Assembly (NCBI GenBank): GCA_002803225.1
Contig: NXFV01001492.1
Location: 154,059-218,058, forward strand
Length of the DNA: 64,000 bases
Direction of reading: 5' to 3'
Origin: Gamarada debralockiae
Lineage: Eukaryota; Ascomycota; Leotiomycetes; Helotiales; Hyphodiscaceae
Both the position numbers and the translations under genes were made by a program. The notes under the pieces are model-generated. The model ran no database searches. It was not told the origin of the DNA and was given only the letters and a program-made list of their open reading frames with translations. This document shows positions 46,388 to 57,667 of this stretch, in pieces; position 1 is the first letter of the stretch; each line of letters begins with the position of its first letter.

Positions 46388-47788
46388 ATGATGGAGACCG
46401 CCCAGAGCTTCACAGCTCGAAGGTCCGCAGCCTCCAATCTTCCAACCTTCCAACTTCCTCCACCAGATCACCTTTCGGCTTTGCACAAATATCCAGCATA
46501 CGCCCCAACAACCTCAACTCAGACAACAGCAGCAGTGGTCAGCAGCGTTCTCACACCTCCAGCCGGCCTCCCAAGTGATAGTCTTAGCCCACTATCCAGT
46601 GTGAACAGTGGAAGTTCTGGGAGCTCCGCAGCAGGAGTTCCTCCATATCAGCCTGCAATGGGTTTCTGGCCAACACCTCAAAATTCTTCCTACCAGTTCA
46701 GTTCGGCGCCGTCAATGCCAGCACCATTTGCACAGCAGCAAAACTCGCAACAGAATTACATGACACGGCCACTTTACTCACCAACCATGAACTTCCCAAA
46801 TCGAAATACCCAATCTCCAACAGCTGGTGAAGGACTTCCTCCACCACCTTATGAGTTGAATCTTCCGCCCTTCCCCACGTCCATGTCCATGTCGGGTTCG
46901 TCTGGCGGTCAACAGCAAAATCTACCCACTCTCGCACCTCAGCAACAACAGCAGCAGGCTCAGCAGCAACAGCAACAGCAGCAGCAGCAGCAGCAGCATC
47001 AAATGAACAGCTCGCAAGCTCCTCCACAAGGACCACTTCATGCACCGGAATATGGTGGACGGCCTCCTCCAACTCCGACCTACTATACTCCGTCCTCAAC
47101 ACCACAGCAATCTTCCTTCCCCGCATATACGCAACAATCACCAACCCAACAGTCCCCAAGCACTTCTCAAGCGCCATCGAATCGGATTTCTCCCGTTTCT
47201 ACGCAAAGCCATCCTCAAATGGCACCGCCGCAAGGCTATGGCTCCCGACCACCGTATGGCGGCTACAGTCTTCCCGCAATGTCAGGCCCAATTATGTCCA
47301 ACGTGCACAACCCAGGAAACCAAATGGCACTCGTAGGTGGCATGAATATGCAATACCCACAGCATCAAATGGGAGGGCCAATGTATGGACATCATCCAGG
47401 ACAACAACAGCAACAGAACGACCGCCCCTTCAAATGTGATCAATGCCCGCAATCCTTCAACCGCAACCACGATTTGAAACGCCATAAGCGAATCCATTTG
47501 GCAGTGAAACCCTTCCCATGCGGACATTGCGAGAAGAGCTTTTCGCGGAAAGATGCATTGAAGGTTCGTTCTTTATCCGATTCTAATTTGAAGCAATTGG
47601 AGGCAGATTTTGTGACAGAAAGCTGACTAGACGAACAGAGACATATCCTCGTAAAAGGCTGCGGAAAGAGTCCTACGAACGGCACATCGAATGCGAATGG
47701 CGGGAGCCAATCCCCAGCCGATAAACCCGAAGTGATGAGTGATTCGACCGAGGATAACAGTCCGGAGATGATGAAGAAGGAGCTCTGA
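46388..47788 (+). CDS. C2H2 zinc-finger transcription factor with polyglutamine tract
   Basis: Two exons, 46388-47563 and 47639-47788, 441 residues in phase. The intron (GTTCGT...GAACAG) falls inside the second finger. The first finger is CDQCPQSFNRNHDLKRHKRIH (C-x2-C-x12-H-x3-H). The second is CGHC...KRHILVKGC, a C2HC form completed only by splicing (K/RHILVKGC). The long N-terminal region is rich in Pro, Ser and Gln with a polyglutamine run around residues 185-205, typical of activation domains. The tail is acidic (STEDNSPEMMKKEL). It should bind DNA in the nucleus; targets are unknown. I do not assign a named orthologue. The start is the first ATG in frame (46388, then 46391). Confidence 0.88.
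46940..46996 (+). repeat. CAG/CAA polyglutamine tract
   Basis: A run of 19 codons, nearly all CAG or CAA with one GCT (Ala), inside the C2H2 gene. The mixture of CAG and CAA would slow slippage, but the final seven CAG codons are pure. Confidence 0.9.
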
Positions 47789-49396
47789 TTCGCTTTCGAA
47801 TCTGCGAGCAGAGGGGTCCACACATCGAGTACACATGGGAGGTGTGTGGAAGAGGGTTCGCATGGTGTTTGGCACCGGTGGCGTAATACCGGCTGTAAAT
47901 TCGCTCCAGCAAGTCGGAAGTGCTCCAATACCAGGCGTTGTGTGTTTTTCACGGTTCATATATGGGGATGAGGGACGGAATGGACGATTTGATGCGGGTA
48001 AACGACAGCAGACTTATCGGACGTGGGTGTGGGCTTGGAGTTGGTGGGATGGATTGGGAATGAGCGAAAAGTCCTTTCTTCCACGATCGCTGTGTATCTT
48101 TTCTCTGAGCAGGTACGATTCGTAGCCTGTCTTTCTGGTGTGTTATTTTGTCAGCTGGGTGTCGGTGGAAGAGAATACCCTCTTGCAGTGAATGTATATT
48201 TATTAAGTCTGTTTTTTTGCTGCGACCCGATTAAGGTTCTGCTCTTGCATTGTCGTTTTCTGTTTCTAATGAGATATCCTCTGGTCCGGTTCTGGAGAGA
48301 ACAGATCGAGCTTATTTGCGTCCACCTTTACTGTATATTATACTGATATAAAAGAAGATAATTGTCAAAACTGCATACTTTCAAGACTTTGGTCGTTCAA
48401 AACTGTGAGTGTTGAATTTTGCAAATCCAGAGATCAAAGACAATCGATCTAAAGAGTGTTGTGGATGAGAAAGGTGAGTTGGAAGTCATGACAGAAGCAG
48501 GCGGAATCACCACGGACGTTGAGGTTGATAGAAAAGACTCAAAAGATGACACGAAGTTACTTTAAGACACGAAACACACATCACCATCATGGGACGACAT
48601 CGTGCTTGACACCATCCAGCATAAACCCATCCCCACAACCACGTTTACCCATTAGCCCAAACCCTGATTATAATTCCCCGGTCCCCAGCGCCGTTGGACA
48701 AAGAAACTGCAGATTTCGCAGCCAGGAAACAGCAGGGATTTAAATTGTGGACTTTTTCTCCGCACCACCAAAACCCAAAATCCGCAGATCGCACCTCCCC
48801 TCCCTCTCGGTACTTCCAAACACAACACCTCCTCGCTCCTCCAAAAGTTCGGTCGACTTTCTCCCGACTACATCGACCCAGCAAACCGGTCCCTAGATTT
48901 TTAGACCACAAAAGCCACTTCTTGGATCTGCAAGCATCCCAGACGCCTCATCCTCGTCTATTAGTTGGGACGGTTCAGGGGTCTGCCGAGATAGCCGTTT
49001 TGTGGCGCTCGGCAGACTGCGCTTTCAAGTGCCGGGTGGCTGCGTTTCAGCCATGGGTGTTTCCATGGTGCTGGGATTTGGAGGGATGTTTATTTATCGG
49101 TCAGTTGGGATGAAGGTAACGTTACGTGTGGGTAGGCGCGATAGGCGCTTTTTGTGGGGTTTGTGTGATTGTTTGAGGTGAGCTGTTCTTTGAAACTTGG
49201 AGATTGTTAGAGATTGAAGATTTTGTGCGACCCCAAATGCCGCAACAACTGAGGTGGGTGGATTAGTGAAAGAAGTCTTTTATTGTCCTGTTGTCTTTGA
49301 ATTCAGATGAGTTTTAGCAATTTGTCGCCTTGTTATTTGTGGGTTTTGTTAAATGTTGTTCAATCCGTCGCGCTGTGAGGCCCAAGATCCCATCTC
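47789..49396. other. Intergenic region
   Basis: 3' region of the C2H2 gene and spacer. The 139-codon plus-strand frame at 48694-49113 has no motif and ends in Trp/Cys-rich non-protein-like sequence; it is not called. A 10-bp inverted repeat lies at 48981-49017. Confidence 0.5.
48981..49017. repeat. Perfect 10-bp inverted repeat
   Basis: GTCTGCCGAG (48981-48990) and CTCGGCAGAC (49008-49017) are separated by 17 bp and would form a hairpin. It could be a terminator-like or dyad protein-binding site; its role is unknown. Confidence 0.75.
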
Positions 49397-49515
49397 TGTG
49401 CCCAATGTCGCATCGTATGTCGTGGACTGGTGGAGCATCCATCGAGCAGCATTTTGATCCAGTCCTAGATTGCTAAAAGTTTATCACTAATACAACTCCT
49501 GGATCAAGGCACGAA
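49397..49515 (+). repeat. Diverged direct repeat, copy 1
   Basis: About 115 bp (CCCAATGTCGCATCG..., GGAGCATCCATCGA..., TTTTGATCCAGT...) align with 51239-51357 (CCCAATGTCGCGTCG..., GGAGCATCTATCGA..., TTTTGGTCCAGT...). The two copies flank the first acyltransferase pseudogene, pointing to a segmental duplication. Confidence 0.7.
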
Positions 49516-49714
49516 TCCTAGATGAGCAGCTCTGTCTCCTTGACGATCCACCACCAATGCTCCCAACATATGCAATGGAGAAGACACCCCACCAACTCCA
49601 ACAAGTGGATCTCGAGATACCAGAGGTACTGCGAAGAATCTGGTCCGGGCTTTTGAGCAAACTATGAGGCAGAACTTTTTGGAAAGGTATATGAACTATT
49701 TTCGCGGCACTACT

Positions 49715-51118
49715 TCCCAGTTTCCTCCAAAGTTCCTACGAATACAATTATAATCTTCATCCAACTTCTTGGCTTGATGGTCTCCGCGGCGTGGCCATGC
49801 TGATTGTTTTCATACACCACTTCATCCTCATCTGATTCCCTGCACTGAGTTTCGGCTACGGAAGTGCACAAGAATTTCATTATTTCTTCCAGCTGCCGTT
49901 CCTCCGAATCATCTATTCGGGGCAAGGAATGGTATCTCTGTACTTTGTTATCTCGGAATACGTTCTCAGCTACAGCACTATTCGAAAGATTCGAACTGGA
50001 AACTTCCTCGCGGTACTCGACACCTTGGCCTCTGCAGTGTTTCGCCGATGGCTTCAGCCAAGGGAGGGCTGAAGTCTTCTGGGAACAATTTTGGGATTGG
50101 TGGGATGAGTTTCTTCGAATTAGCAATCCGACTCAAGGCATGAATGGAGAAGATACTTATAATAACATTACAGTCCACAACCCTCGACCATTCCCAGAGA
50201 GATGCGTGGCTCTCTGGTCATGTACTTAGTACTTCTCTATCTCGGAAAAACACGACAAGGAGTACGGATTGCTTGCATGGTATTCTTCTCTTGGTACACA
50301 CTTTGGGTACAAGAATGGAACCTGTATCTCTTCCTCTCTGGTATACTGTTGGCCGAAATTGAGTAAGTAATCCTCAGAGCCGTCTCTTTCCCAATGAGCG
50401 TGAGTCCATGAGCTTTACTCATCTTTACCCTATAACACCTGACTTTGAAGATCAAAAGCCGTCAAACCCCACTAGTCTCCGTTCTTCTTTCCCATCGAAA
50501 AAAAAAGCTGACTCTGATATTTTCAGTCTCCTTCGGTTGCAGCTGCTCAAAGGTGGTGGTTCTACAGCTCCTCTGAAATTCCTTCCGCGATCTATCTATC
50601 AACACGCTACTGCTATTATGCACACGGTCGCTATAGCTCTTGGGCCACTCGCTCTTCACCTTCTGACGTTCCTAGATGAGGCCCCTGAATCAACACCAGG
50701 ATATGCCGTCATAGTCGCCTTCACACCCGGGACCTACAGCACGAAGACCAACCTGAGAGCACGCTACTGGTTCGCCCTTGGCGCAGGATTACTCCTGGGC
50801 GTTATGTCTCTATCGCCATCTACCGGCCCGGTTCCGGTCCTCTACTACAAAGACCGTTCACAACAAGGTTTGCTCAGTATCTCGGCAACACTTCTTTCGG
50901 GCTGTATGTAACTCATCTCTGTCATCTACACGGTTGGCTCCAGGATTTTGAATTATTTGAGGGACAAGACTTTTACGGAGTACATACTTGGATTTCTAGC
51001 GGCTGCGGTTTTCAATTCCTTTCTGGTGCTTTGGATAGCTGAGTTGTTTTGGAGAGGGGTGGATTCGAAATCTGTGTTATTAGCCAAAGGGGTAGTGGAG
51101 AAGTGCTTTGTCAAATGA
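49715..51118 (+). pseudogene. Acyltransferase-3 family pseudogene 1
   Basis: Relic of a multi-pass membrane O-acyltransferase (acyltransferase 3 family). Plus-strand pieces are LHPTSWLDGLRGVAMLIVFI, QLPFLRIIYSGQGMVSLYFVIS, SAVFRRWLQP, LYLFLSGILLAEI, YWFALGAGLLLG, FTTRFAQYLGNTSFGLYVTH and FLVLWIAELFWRGVDSKSV, ending at TGA 51116-51118. Breaks are a TGA at 49833-49835 just after the first membrane segment, plus frame changes near 50,080-50,140 and before LQRPFTTRFAQ. Some frame changes may be old introns, but the TGA lies inside a conserved block. Intact relatives acylate sugars or small lipophilic products and sit in fungal metabolite clusters. Confidence 0.75.
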
Positions 51119-51133
51119 TGAACAGGTGCTGAT

Positions 51134-51245
51134 TTACAGTTGATCGTTAACGCAATTTTTGTTCGTTCAAGTTCTAGAGGAGATTCAACTAGATGGCTAT
51201 TCAAGGCAATACACCTTCAAGAAAGGACAGACAATTATATCTGTC
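51134..51245 (+). repeat. Diverged direct repeat shared by both acyltransferase 3' flanks
   Basis: The sequence just after the first acyltransferase relic (GTTGATCGTTAACGCA..., TTCAAGAAAGGACAGACAAT) aligns with that just after the second at 54696-54790 (ATTGATCGTTGACGCA..., TTTCAAAGAATGGACAATCA). The genes were therefore duplicated with their flanks. Confidence 0.65.
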
Positions 51246-51403
51246 CCCAATGTCGCGTCGCACGCCATAAGAAAGAGACAATGCTGGAGCATCTATCGAA
51301 CTGTCTTTTGGTCCAGTGATAATATTTTATCGCTAACATAGTTCTTGTATCGAGAATGTGGCTGGTTTACATCTCTAAAATGTTCATCTTTGGCAGCTTT
51401 TAG

Positions 51404-52559
51404 CTATGGAAAATTCTTCATTATATCCGGCCCAGAAAGAACCATCAACCTCGTAACATCACTCCCCTTCATCGCAGGACTTTCCGGATACTCCCTATCG
51501 AAGCCACTCCTTCAGTTCCCGGAAAAACATGGGTCTCCGAAAAATCCTCCTTCTCATCCACAGATCTCGCATACGCAATGAGACTCGACATCGAACTTGT
51601 AATTATCCCCGTCTAGAATTTTGCTTCTATCAGAGTATGGTATTCTACGATAGCTTTCTCATCAAATCCCAGTCTCTCAACTTGCGCCAGAGTGTCGGGC
51701 TGCTCGGCAAGCAAAGTCCATTTGTCGTGAACGGTGTACCTAGAGGTTAAAGCATGTCTCGAAACCAACCGATTGTTGTTGGATCTCTGCAGCTAACGTA
51801 TACGATTTTGACTCCCGTAGGAGATGAGGCTTGAATCTTCTCGAGTTCCTCAACGTAGAGGTTCATTTGGTCGTCCAATCCGCCGAAGCCGGCTGACCAG
51901 TCATTCTCGCCTTTGAGATGAACACCGATGAATGCTCCTTCTTGGAGTTCTGAGCTTCGAAGAACTTTTGAGCCATGATCGAGGAGATATTGGTTGAACT
52001 TTAGCCCTTTGAATAAGACTTTTCGAATTGCGGAGAGTACAAAAGAGTATCTATAGTTCTATCTCTGTACAAACCAGAGGTTTAGTAAACTACTTCCCAA
52101 GGGCAGATATCGAAGTTCAAATGTCGATGTATACTTCAACAGCCGGCTGCTCGAAATAGGAAATTTCCCTCCGAGTGATTTATAAAGTATGAGTCCCCGA
52201 AGCTGATAACGACAGGGTTCAAAAGCGTCACACCTGTGAAGTTGAGATCTGAAACTTCGAGAACATCGCTCATAAATAAAAGAAAAGTTCCCTTTGTAAG
52301 ATGGATCCAAGTACAACCTCGTGGGAGCCTTCAAAACCGTGTCAATACCGCTTTTATCATCACACCTTCGTATCTGGAGCTGAGTGCAATGCTCTCCCAA
52401 TGCCTTTTGAAGATGCAGTATATCCCAGAACCTTCCCGCACAAACAGTCGCCGTACCATCATTAGTCTGCAATAGGTTAGTTTCATCTCTCACTTTCAGA
52501 ATATCAGAGTCAGCATTCTCCAGACAAAGAAAGAAAGATAGAGCCGAGCAGAGTTTCAA
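51404..52559 (-). pseudogene. GDP-fucose O-fucosyltransferase-like pseudogene
   Basis: Minus-strand pieces match a fungal O-fucosyltransferase-like family. In order they are VCAGRFWDILHLQKALGEHC, SGIDTVLKAPTRLYLDP, DVLEVSDLNFTGV, SFGDSYF, GLKFNQYLLDHGSKVLRSSE, GAFIGVHLKGENDWSAGFG, VKIVYVSCRD, VHDKWTLLAEQPDTLAQVER, SSMSSLIAYARSV, ETHVFPGTE and VLSGPDIMKNFP before TAG 51406-51404. The pieces lie in different frames (shifts near 52,250, 51,750 and 51,480) and a TAG interrupts the block after IEAKF. The first frame has no ATG and enters a 13-T run upstream. These proteins use GDP-fucose-type donors; the role of this fungal subgroup is not established. Confidence 0.7.
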
Positions 52560-52704
52560 AAGCTTTGAAGTCCAAAAAAAAAAAGAAAGAAAAGAAAATC
52601 TTCCTCAAGAAGGCATCCGACGACTCCGGGGGTAGAACTTCAAGTACTCGGCCGAAACAGGAAGTGGATTTCTCGGAAAATACTCACTTATTGCCGAGGG
52701 CAGA

Positions 52705-54638
52705 ATGAGGGGCCCGCGCCTGCATCAATTGCAAGCCGAAGACATGTCTGTATTAAATTTCTTGCGTGAGTCCGCCGCAGATAGAAGTGCGGTTAGGTCC
52801 ACAGCGACTGTGACAGTGAAGCCACAATCCGTCTGTCCACTCGGTTTCGTCGCACAAGTTCAGCAGGCCGTCAAAGTCATCTTCTCTATGCAGTTTCTTT
52901 TTGACAACTTCTGTCTCGGTCGGGAGAGCTGGTATGTGGGTTGTGTGGTGAAGGATGATGCATGTTATGGTGTGCGGTCAACAAACGAGGACGTTGAACT
53001 CTCGTCTTCGCCTATCGGAGTATCGTCAGCACACTCGCAAGCAAATGGCAGCAGTAGCAACAGTGGAGCGTTACAGAAAGATGCCAATGTGGCCTTCAAA
53101 GAAGGATATCCTCCCTCACAGACGTCTTTCGACCTATTGTCCATTTGGGCTTCGGAACCCCTGAAATATCTTGTCCCTTCGCGTTTGGCTGCGTGGATGC
53201 AGCTCTCAGACCATACTCCATCATTGGGAAACTCGGCGAAGTCATCACGAAAATTGCATCCCACTGCTTGGCTGGATTGCCTTCGAGGGGTTGCATCTCT
53301 GTTTGTTTGTTTTTTCACCATTCAAGTGTGTTTTGGTAGAAAGGCCTCAATCTTGGCTGGGCTGCAATTCCGGAAGTTGATGGTATGTACAGTAAGCGCT
53401 CCTGGCAAGATTGCTTCCACCTTCAAGGTAGGAGGCACTACCGGCAGTTGACAACCTAGATCGCTGACTAGTTCCAGGCTGCCCATTATCAGGCTATTCT
53501 ATTCCGGTCCTGCCATGGTTGCAATCTTCTTCGTTTCCCGTCTCTCGCTGAGTTTCAAAGCTCTTGGCTTGATCCGCAGCGAGCGGTATCCAGAGGTTCT
53601 AGACACCCTCAGCTTGTCAGTATTTCGGCGTGGCATGAGACTTGTACACCCTCCAGCTCTCATCCATTTCTTCGCAATGTTGGCCACATTTAGAGGGTTC
53701 TATGGTGCGGGGCTTGGTTCTCGCCAACATCCTTGCTACGAAACGTTTGGAGAGAACCTCGCATGTCGGATGAGAAGCGTGATTGAGTTGGCAGATCCTT
53801 TTCGACCGTCGGTTTACCCCGGTGGATACGAACCAACGACACTAATATATGGACTACCCCTGTCCAGTTCCACGGCTCAATGGTAATTTTCATAACACTC
53901 ATTAGATTGTCGAAGGTCTATGGACCTATCAGGATTTTTGTCCCCAGCGGACTTGTTCTATACATGCTTTACTACGCGTATACTCATCTGTTCCTTTTCC
54001 TCAGCGGTGTCTTGCTGGCGGGACTAGGATACATGCGCGAGGCTCGAAAGAAGGACCGACAAAGTCTCCTAGAGACACAACCGAATGACTCAGATCGACC
54101 AAGGCCTCTTGGCTTTGGAGCGCAGGACTCCTGGACAAGGGTCAAAAACGTGTCCTAGACTGCGAACTTCATGGTTGCCCTGTTCGTTCTCGGTATGCCG
54201 CTCATGGACTTCGGAGCCAGAGATTCCCCTGGCTTCATGACTTTGGGCCACCGTGATCCCACCAAATTACTGACGGCATTTCTTCGAAGATCAGTTTTGT
54301 ATCCATCCTGCGGCTCTACGGCTCGTCTTCACAATTGACAATGAAAAATTCCTCCAATCCATATTCACCACTCGAATTGCTCAGTTGCTTGGTAAGATAT
54401 CGTTGGCGTTGTATATTGTGCATGGACACTTCCTATCATTGGCTGCAACATCTCAGCAATCACATTGGATTGGACTGGCAGAGAGGCGGCTTTCAATATG
54501 TGTTTGGAGTTTTCATGAGGGGCAGTGGTCATGTATTCGCTTCTGTTTTGGACGGCACACATTGTAGCAAAGCATGTTGATGCTAGGACCGTGAAGTTTG
54601 CCAGGTGGTTATCTACAAAATGCACTGTGGCTGTGTAA
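52705..54638 (+). pseudogene. Acyltransferase-3 family pseudogene 2
   Basis: Second relic of the same family. The conserved part starts at KLHPTAWLDCLRGVASLFV (about 53,250) and continues with YSGPAMVAIFFV, RYPEVLDTLSLSVFRRGMRL, VQFHGSMVIFITLIRL, LFLFLSGVLLAGLGYM, FVLGMPLMDFGARDS, FTIDNEKFLQSIFTTRIAQL, LGKISLALYIVHG and AHIVAKHVDARTVKFARWLS, ending TAA 54636-54638. Blocks switch frame near 53,480, 53,870, 54,160, 54,330 and 54,510, and some in-frame stops separate them. One or two switches may be introns, but not all. The open frame at 52705-53250 precedes it in phase and may be its N-terminus; that part has no motif. Confidence 0.72.
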
Positions 54639-54794
54639 TTGAGGCACATAATGCCTCGAGTCCCTCAATACTTTCGTGGGGGTCGTACTATCGATCTGTG
54701 ATTGATCGTTGACGCAGGTTTCTCTAGTTTGTTCAACTTATGTAGAAGAAATCAGATGAACTACAATTTCAAAGAATGGACAATCATATTTTCA

Positions 54795-56997
54795 TTACGA
54801 ACCTGGCCAAGTGATCGCATTTTCGTCAAACACCCAATCCAAAGTATTGAACAAGTCGAAATCCTGCAATGCTGACAGTCCATTGAAGTCATCGAACACT
54901 GGTCGAAAGTCACACGCGCCTAATTGCGAGGATGTTCCGATAACCTGTGACGCAGCCGGGCGAGATGCCTGCAGGTCATTGTCTCCGATACCCTCTTTCC
55001 AGCTCCAGATACAGTCGAAGACGTGACTCGAGCTCATTCGACTCCGGATCTTGAGTTCTACTGGGTTCGAGCTGCCTTCCCCGGACCCTGCTGCGCGCCA
55101 CATGCGACTGAGTGCCTCGGCAGTCCTGGCAGCGAGGTCGTTGGCGGCGTTGATGCTCATGTTTCGGAGCGCGAGTACGCCGGAGTTGAAGATTGTTTTG
55201 CCCTGTGAAATATCCAAGTGAACGGCGAAGGAGCTGTTAAGGAGTTTAAGAAGAACACAACAAGCCGATATGAGGGCCTGTTGCAGCGGAGATGGGGAGT
55301 ATCGGAGGAAGGCGCTGGTATTTGCTTCATACTCCAGAGCAGTTTGGATATATAGCGTTGCAGCGTGGTGTAAGTTCAACAATTCGGTCGAATGTGCGGC
55401 CGATGTCCTCGGAATGAAAAATGCGAAGGCATGTAGGTGGAGGCCGGCTGCGAGGAAATAGAATTTATTGGATGCTACGAGGCTATTAGCATATGGGTAC
55501 CGGATATATGACTGGTGCGCTAGGCCTACCAGTGAGTTTTCCGGTGAGAGATGCTTCCAATTCTCGATACTCCATTCGGAGGACACTCATAGTGGCTGCT
55601 TGCTCCATCTCGGGAAGGATACCTAGCGGATCCAGAGGATTTTGATACAACGTTCTTGAGACTTTGTCACAGAACTTTTCGATCTTTAATTGTAACAGTA
55701 GAGCCTCAGGTAGCTCCAAGGTGTTGCCATCGTCCAAGTTCAAGCCAAGGGTCCAGTCGTAGATTGATCTTGATGGGTAACTATATGTAGCTCTTGACCT
55801 ATCCGTCAGGAACGCACCTTGAAATACTACAGAAGCAACTCACCTCTGAACGACAATATTGCAAGCACACCAAGACCATGTGCGATCTCTGATCTCGGCT
55901 TCTGATATGCTCGTGATGTTTCTCCCAAAATCGCGGGCATTGGCCGGCCTGTGAAGACCGCTCTGTAACGCAATCTGCATCATGATTCCATTGAGAAGAA
56001 AATTAGGATCGACGCTGCTATTACTGGCAGGCAGCGGCCAGGTACAGAGGAGGCAGAGTGCTTTGACCACATGATATGCTTGAGGCATGGTACTGATTGT
56101 AGCCCAAAGTAATTTCGTGTAAGGCACGGTAAGTGCTGCTAACAAAGTTGGCTCATATCGCGATCTTCGTGCTGCGATGATCATGATCGTCCATCCCAAA
56201 AGAGGGGAGGCATTGAAGTGATGGTCGATTCCCAATTGAGGATCAAGCAGAGGTAGCGATGGATTATAGAACGTAAAGAACCTGTAACGACTGAGCTTTC
56301 GAAGATTATTGAATAAATCAGACCCCCAGAGCTTACTCGTTGTGAAGATGTGCGATCCTCTCGCCGGACAGCGATATGTCTTCCAGGCGTTGCATGCTCG
56401 GCAGCGGGTGTCCCAGCTTGGGAAAGAAGCCTTCATTTTCGATTCTGGACTGGCCATGAGTCTTTGGAGTGTCTTGTCCTTCTCTTTCTGCTAGTTTGCG
56501 TCTCAATTGCTCAACTTCTTTTTGAAGTTCTTCGTATTTCCTGTGGTCACCATAAGTGAGCTCCGACTGAAAGGGTTCAAGAGGAAGGGATGACCGACCC
56601 TCTCTTCTTGACGCGCTTGAAATTGACATCAATCTTGCACTGCAGATGGTGTTTTCTGCAACGAGAGCAAGGCGCATTTGTTTGCCCCGGCTCACCTAGA
56701 ACATCGCAACGAAGCTGTTCCTGGTAAGCTTTTGAACACCAAAACGCATAGCCTTCTGCGGAAGAGGTGGCCACTACACCAACAGTACTCATGTAATGCT
56801 ACTTAAAAGCTACTGACCTTCTGTTGCCTACATTCATTGCAAGCCTTGAAGGTGTGAGGTTTCGTGTTTCCCCGCTGCCGCGGAGCTCCTTGGTGAGATT
56901 GGCTGAACTGAGTGTCTTCATCAGACTCATCGCTGCTGACCAGCTCCTCACGTGCCCTCTTTCTGTCCAGCGGTCTTGATCCCCTTTGAGACTCCAT
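54795..56997 (-). CDS. Zn2Cys6 transcription factor, Leu3/PrtT type
   Basis: Six exons: 56997-56818, 56714-56599, 56540-56337, 56290-55844, 55768-55530 and 55474-54795. The total is 621 residues and every phase agrees. The binuclear zinc cluster ACNECRQQK/LRCD...PCSRCRKHHLQC has C-x2-C-x6-C-x12-C-x2-C-x6-C and is split by the first intron. FKRVKKR follows, as in Leu3/PrtT-type regulators, then a coiled coil (KYEELQKEVEQLRRKLAE). The fungal regulatory middle domain starts at FFTFYNPSLPLLDP. It acts in the nucleus as a sequence-specific activator or repressor. It is the only intact gene between two acyltransferase relics and the SDR/GT25 relics. Start 56997 is the first in-frame ATG; an upstream exon cannot be excluded. 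Confidence 0.88.
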
Positions 56998-57667
56998 ATC
57001 AGGCAAAATATGCCCACTCGGCGGAGGATTGCGAGTATCGGAATCTGCGGAAATCCGACCTTCAAGGTTGTTCAACCCCTGGAATTTCCCAGCGCTGATG
57101 TTCACACCACTTGATCGATGTTATTTTCACTAAGGGCTTTCACATGCTTCGAGCATTCGGCTATTCGCCTTGTGGCTGAGAATTGATGGAAATCGTCGTC
57201 GAGATTTTCCTGAGCCATTTCAGTCACGCGTCGGCCGAGTTTCGGGTACCTGGGAGCGATTTTCGGAGATTAGTCGAAAGATGCCTCTAAATCTCCACCC
57301 TTTCTATCCTCGTCATCTTTCAACGGCCTGAATTCGATCGCAACACTTCTGTTCATGTTCCATTAAGCGATGAGCTGCCTCAATACTCTCTCAGCTGCCC
57401 CAATGAATCTAGAAAGGACGATACGCCTGGTGTTGCCGAAAACGAGACCTCGAAGAGGAAAAAGGAGATGCTATGAAATGTCACTGGATTCTGGAAGCGT
57501 GTATTTAAGCATAGTTTCCTTAAGCCCTCAAGGAGGAACTCAACACGAGTTTTCTGCGTCGACTCGTTCTCTTCCATTTCAGCGACGCCCATGCTCACTC
57601 ATGATTCTTTCTATTTTCAGCTCAAAGCTCCTCAGCAGTACCGCGATCGAGCACATGCCAGAGGTCT
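56998..57667. other. Promoter region between the regulator and the SDR relic
   Basis: No gene. It carries the promoter of the Zn2Cys6 gene on the minus strand and the 3' flank of the SDR relic. The plus-strand frame 57370-57771 is the shadow of the SDR C-terminus. Confidence 0.5.

Noticed and set aside
46698..47177. 159-codon minus-strand frame rich in Ala
   Set aside because: Antisense shadow of the polyglutamine region of the C2H2 gene.
48694..49113. 139-codon plus-strand frame
   Set aside because: It opens without clear context, and the Trp/Cys-rich end and lack of motifs suggest chance.
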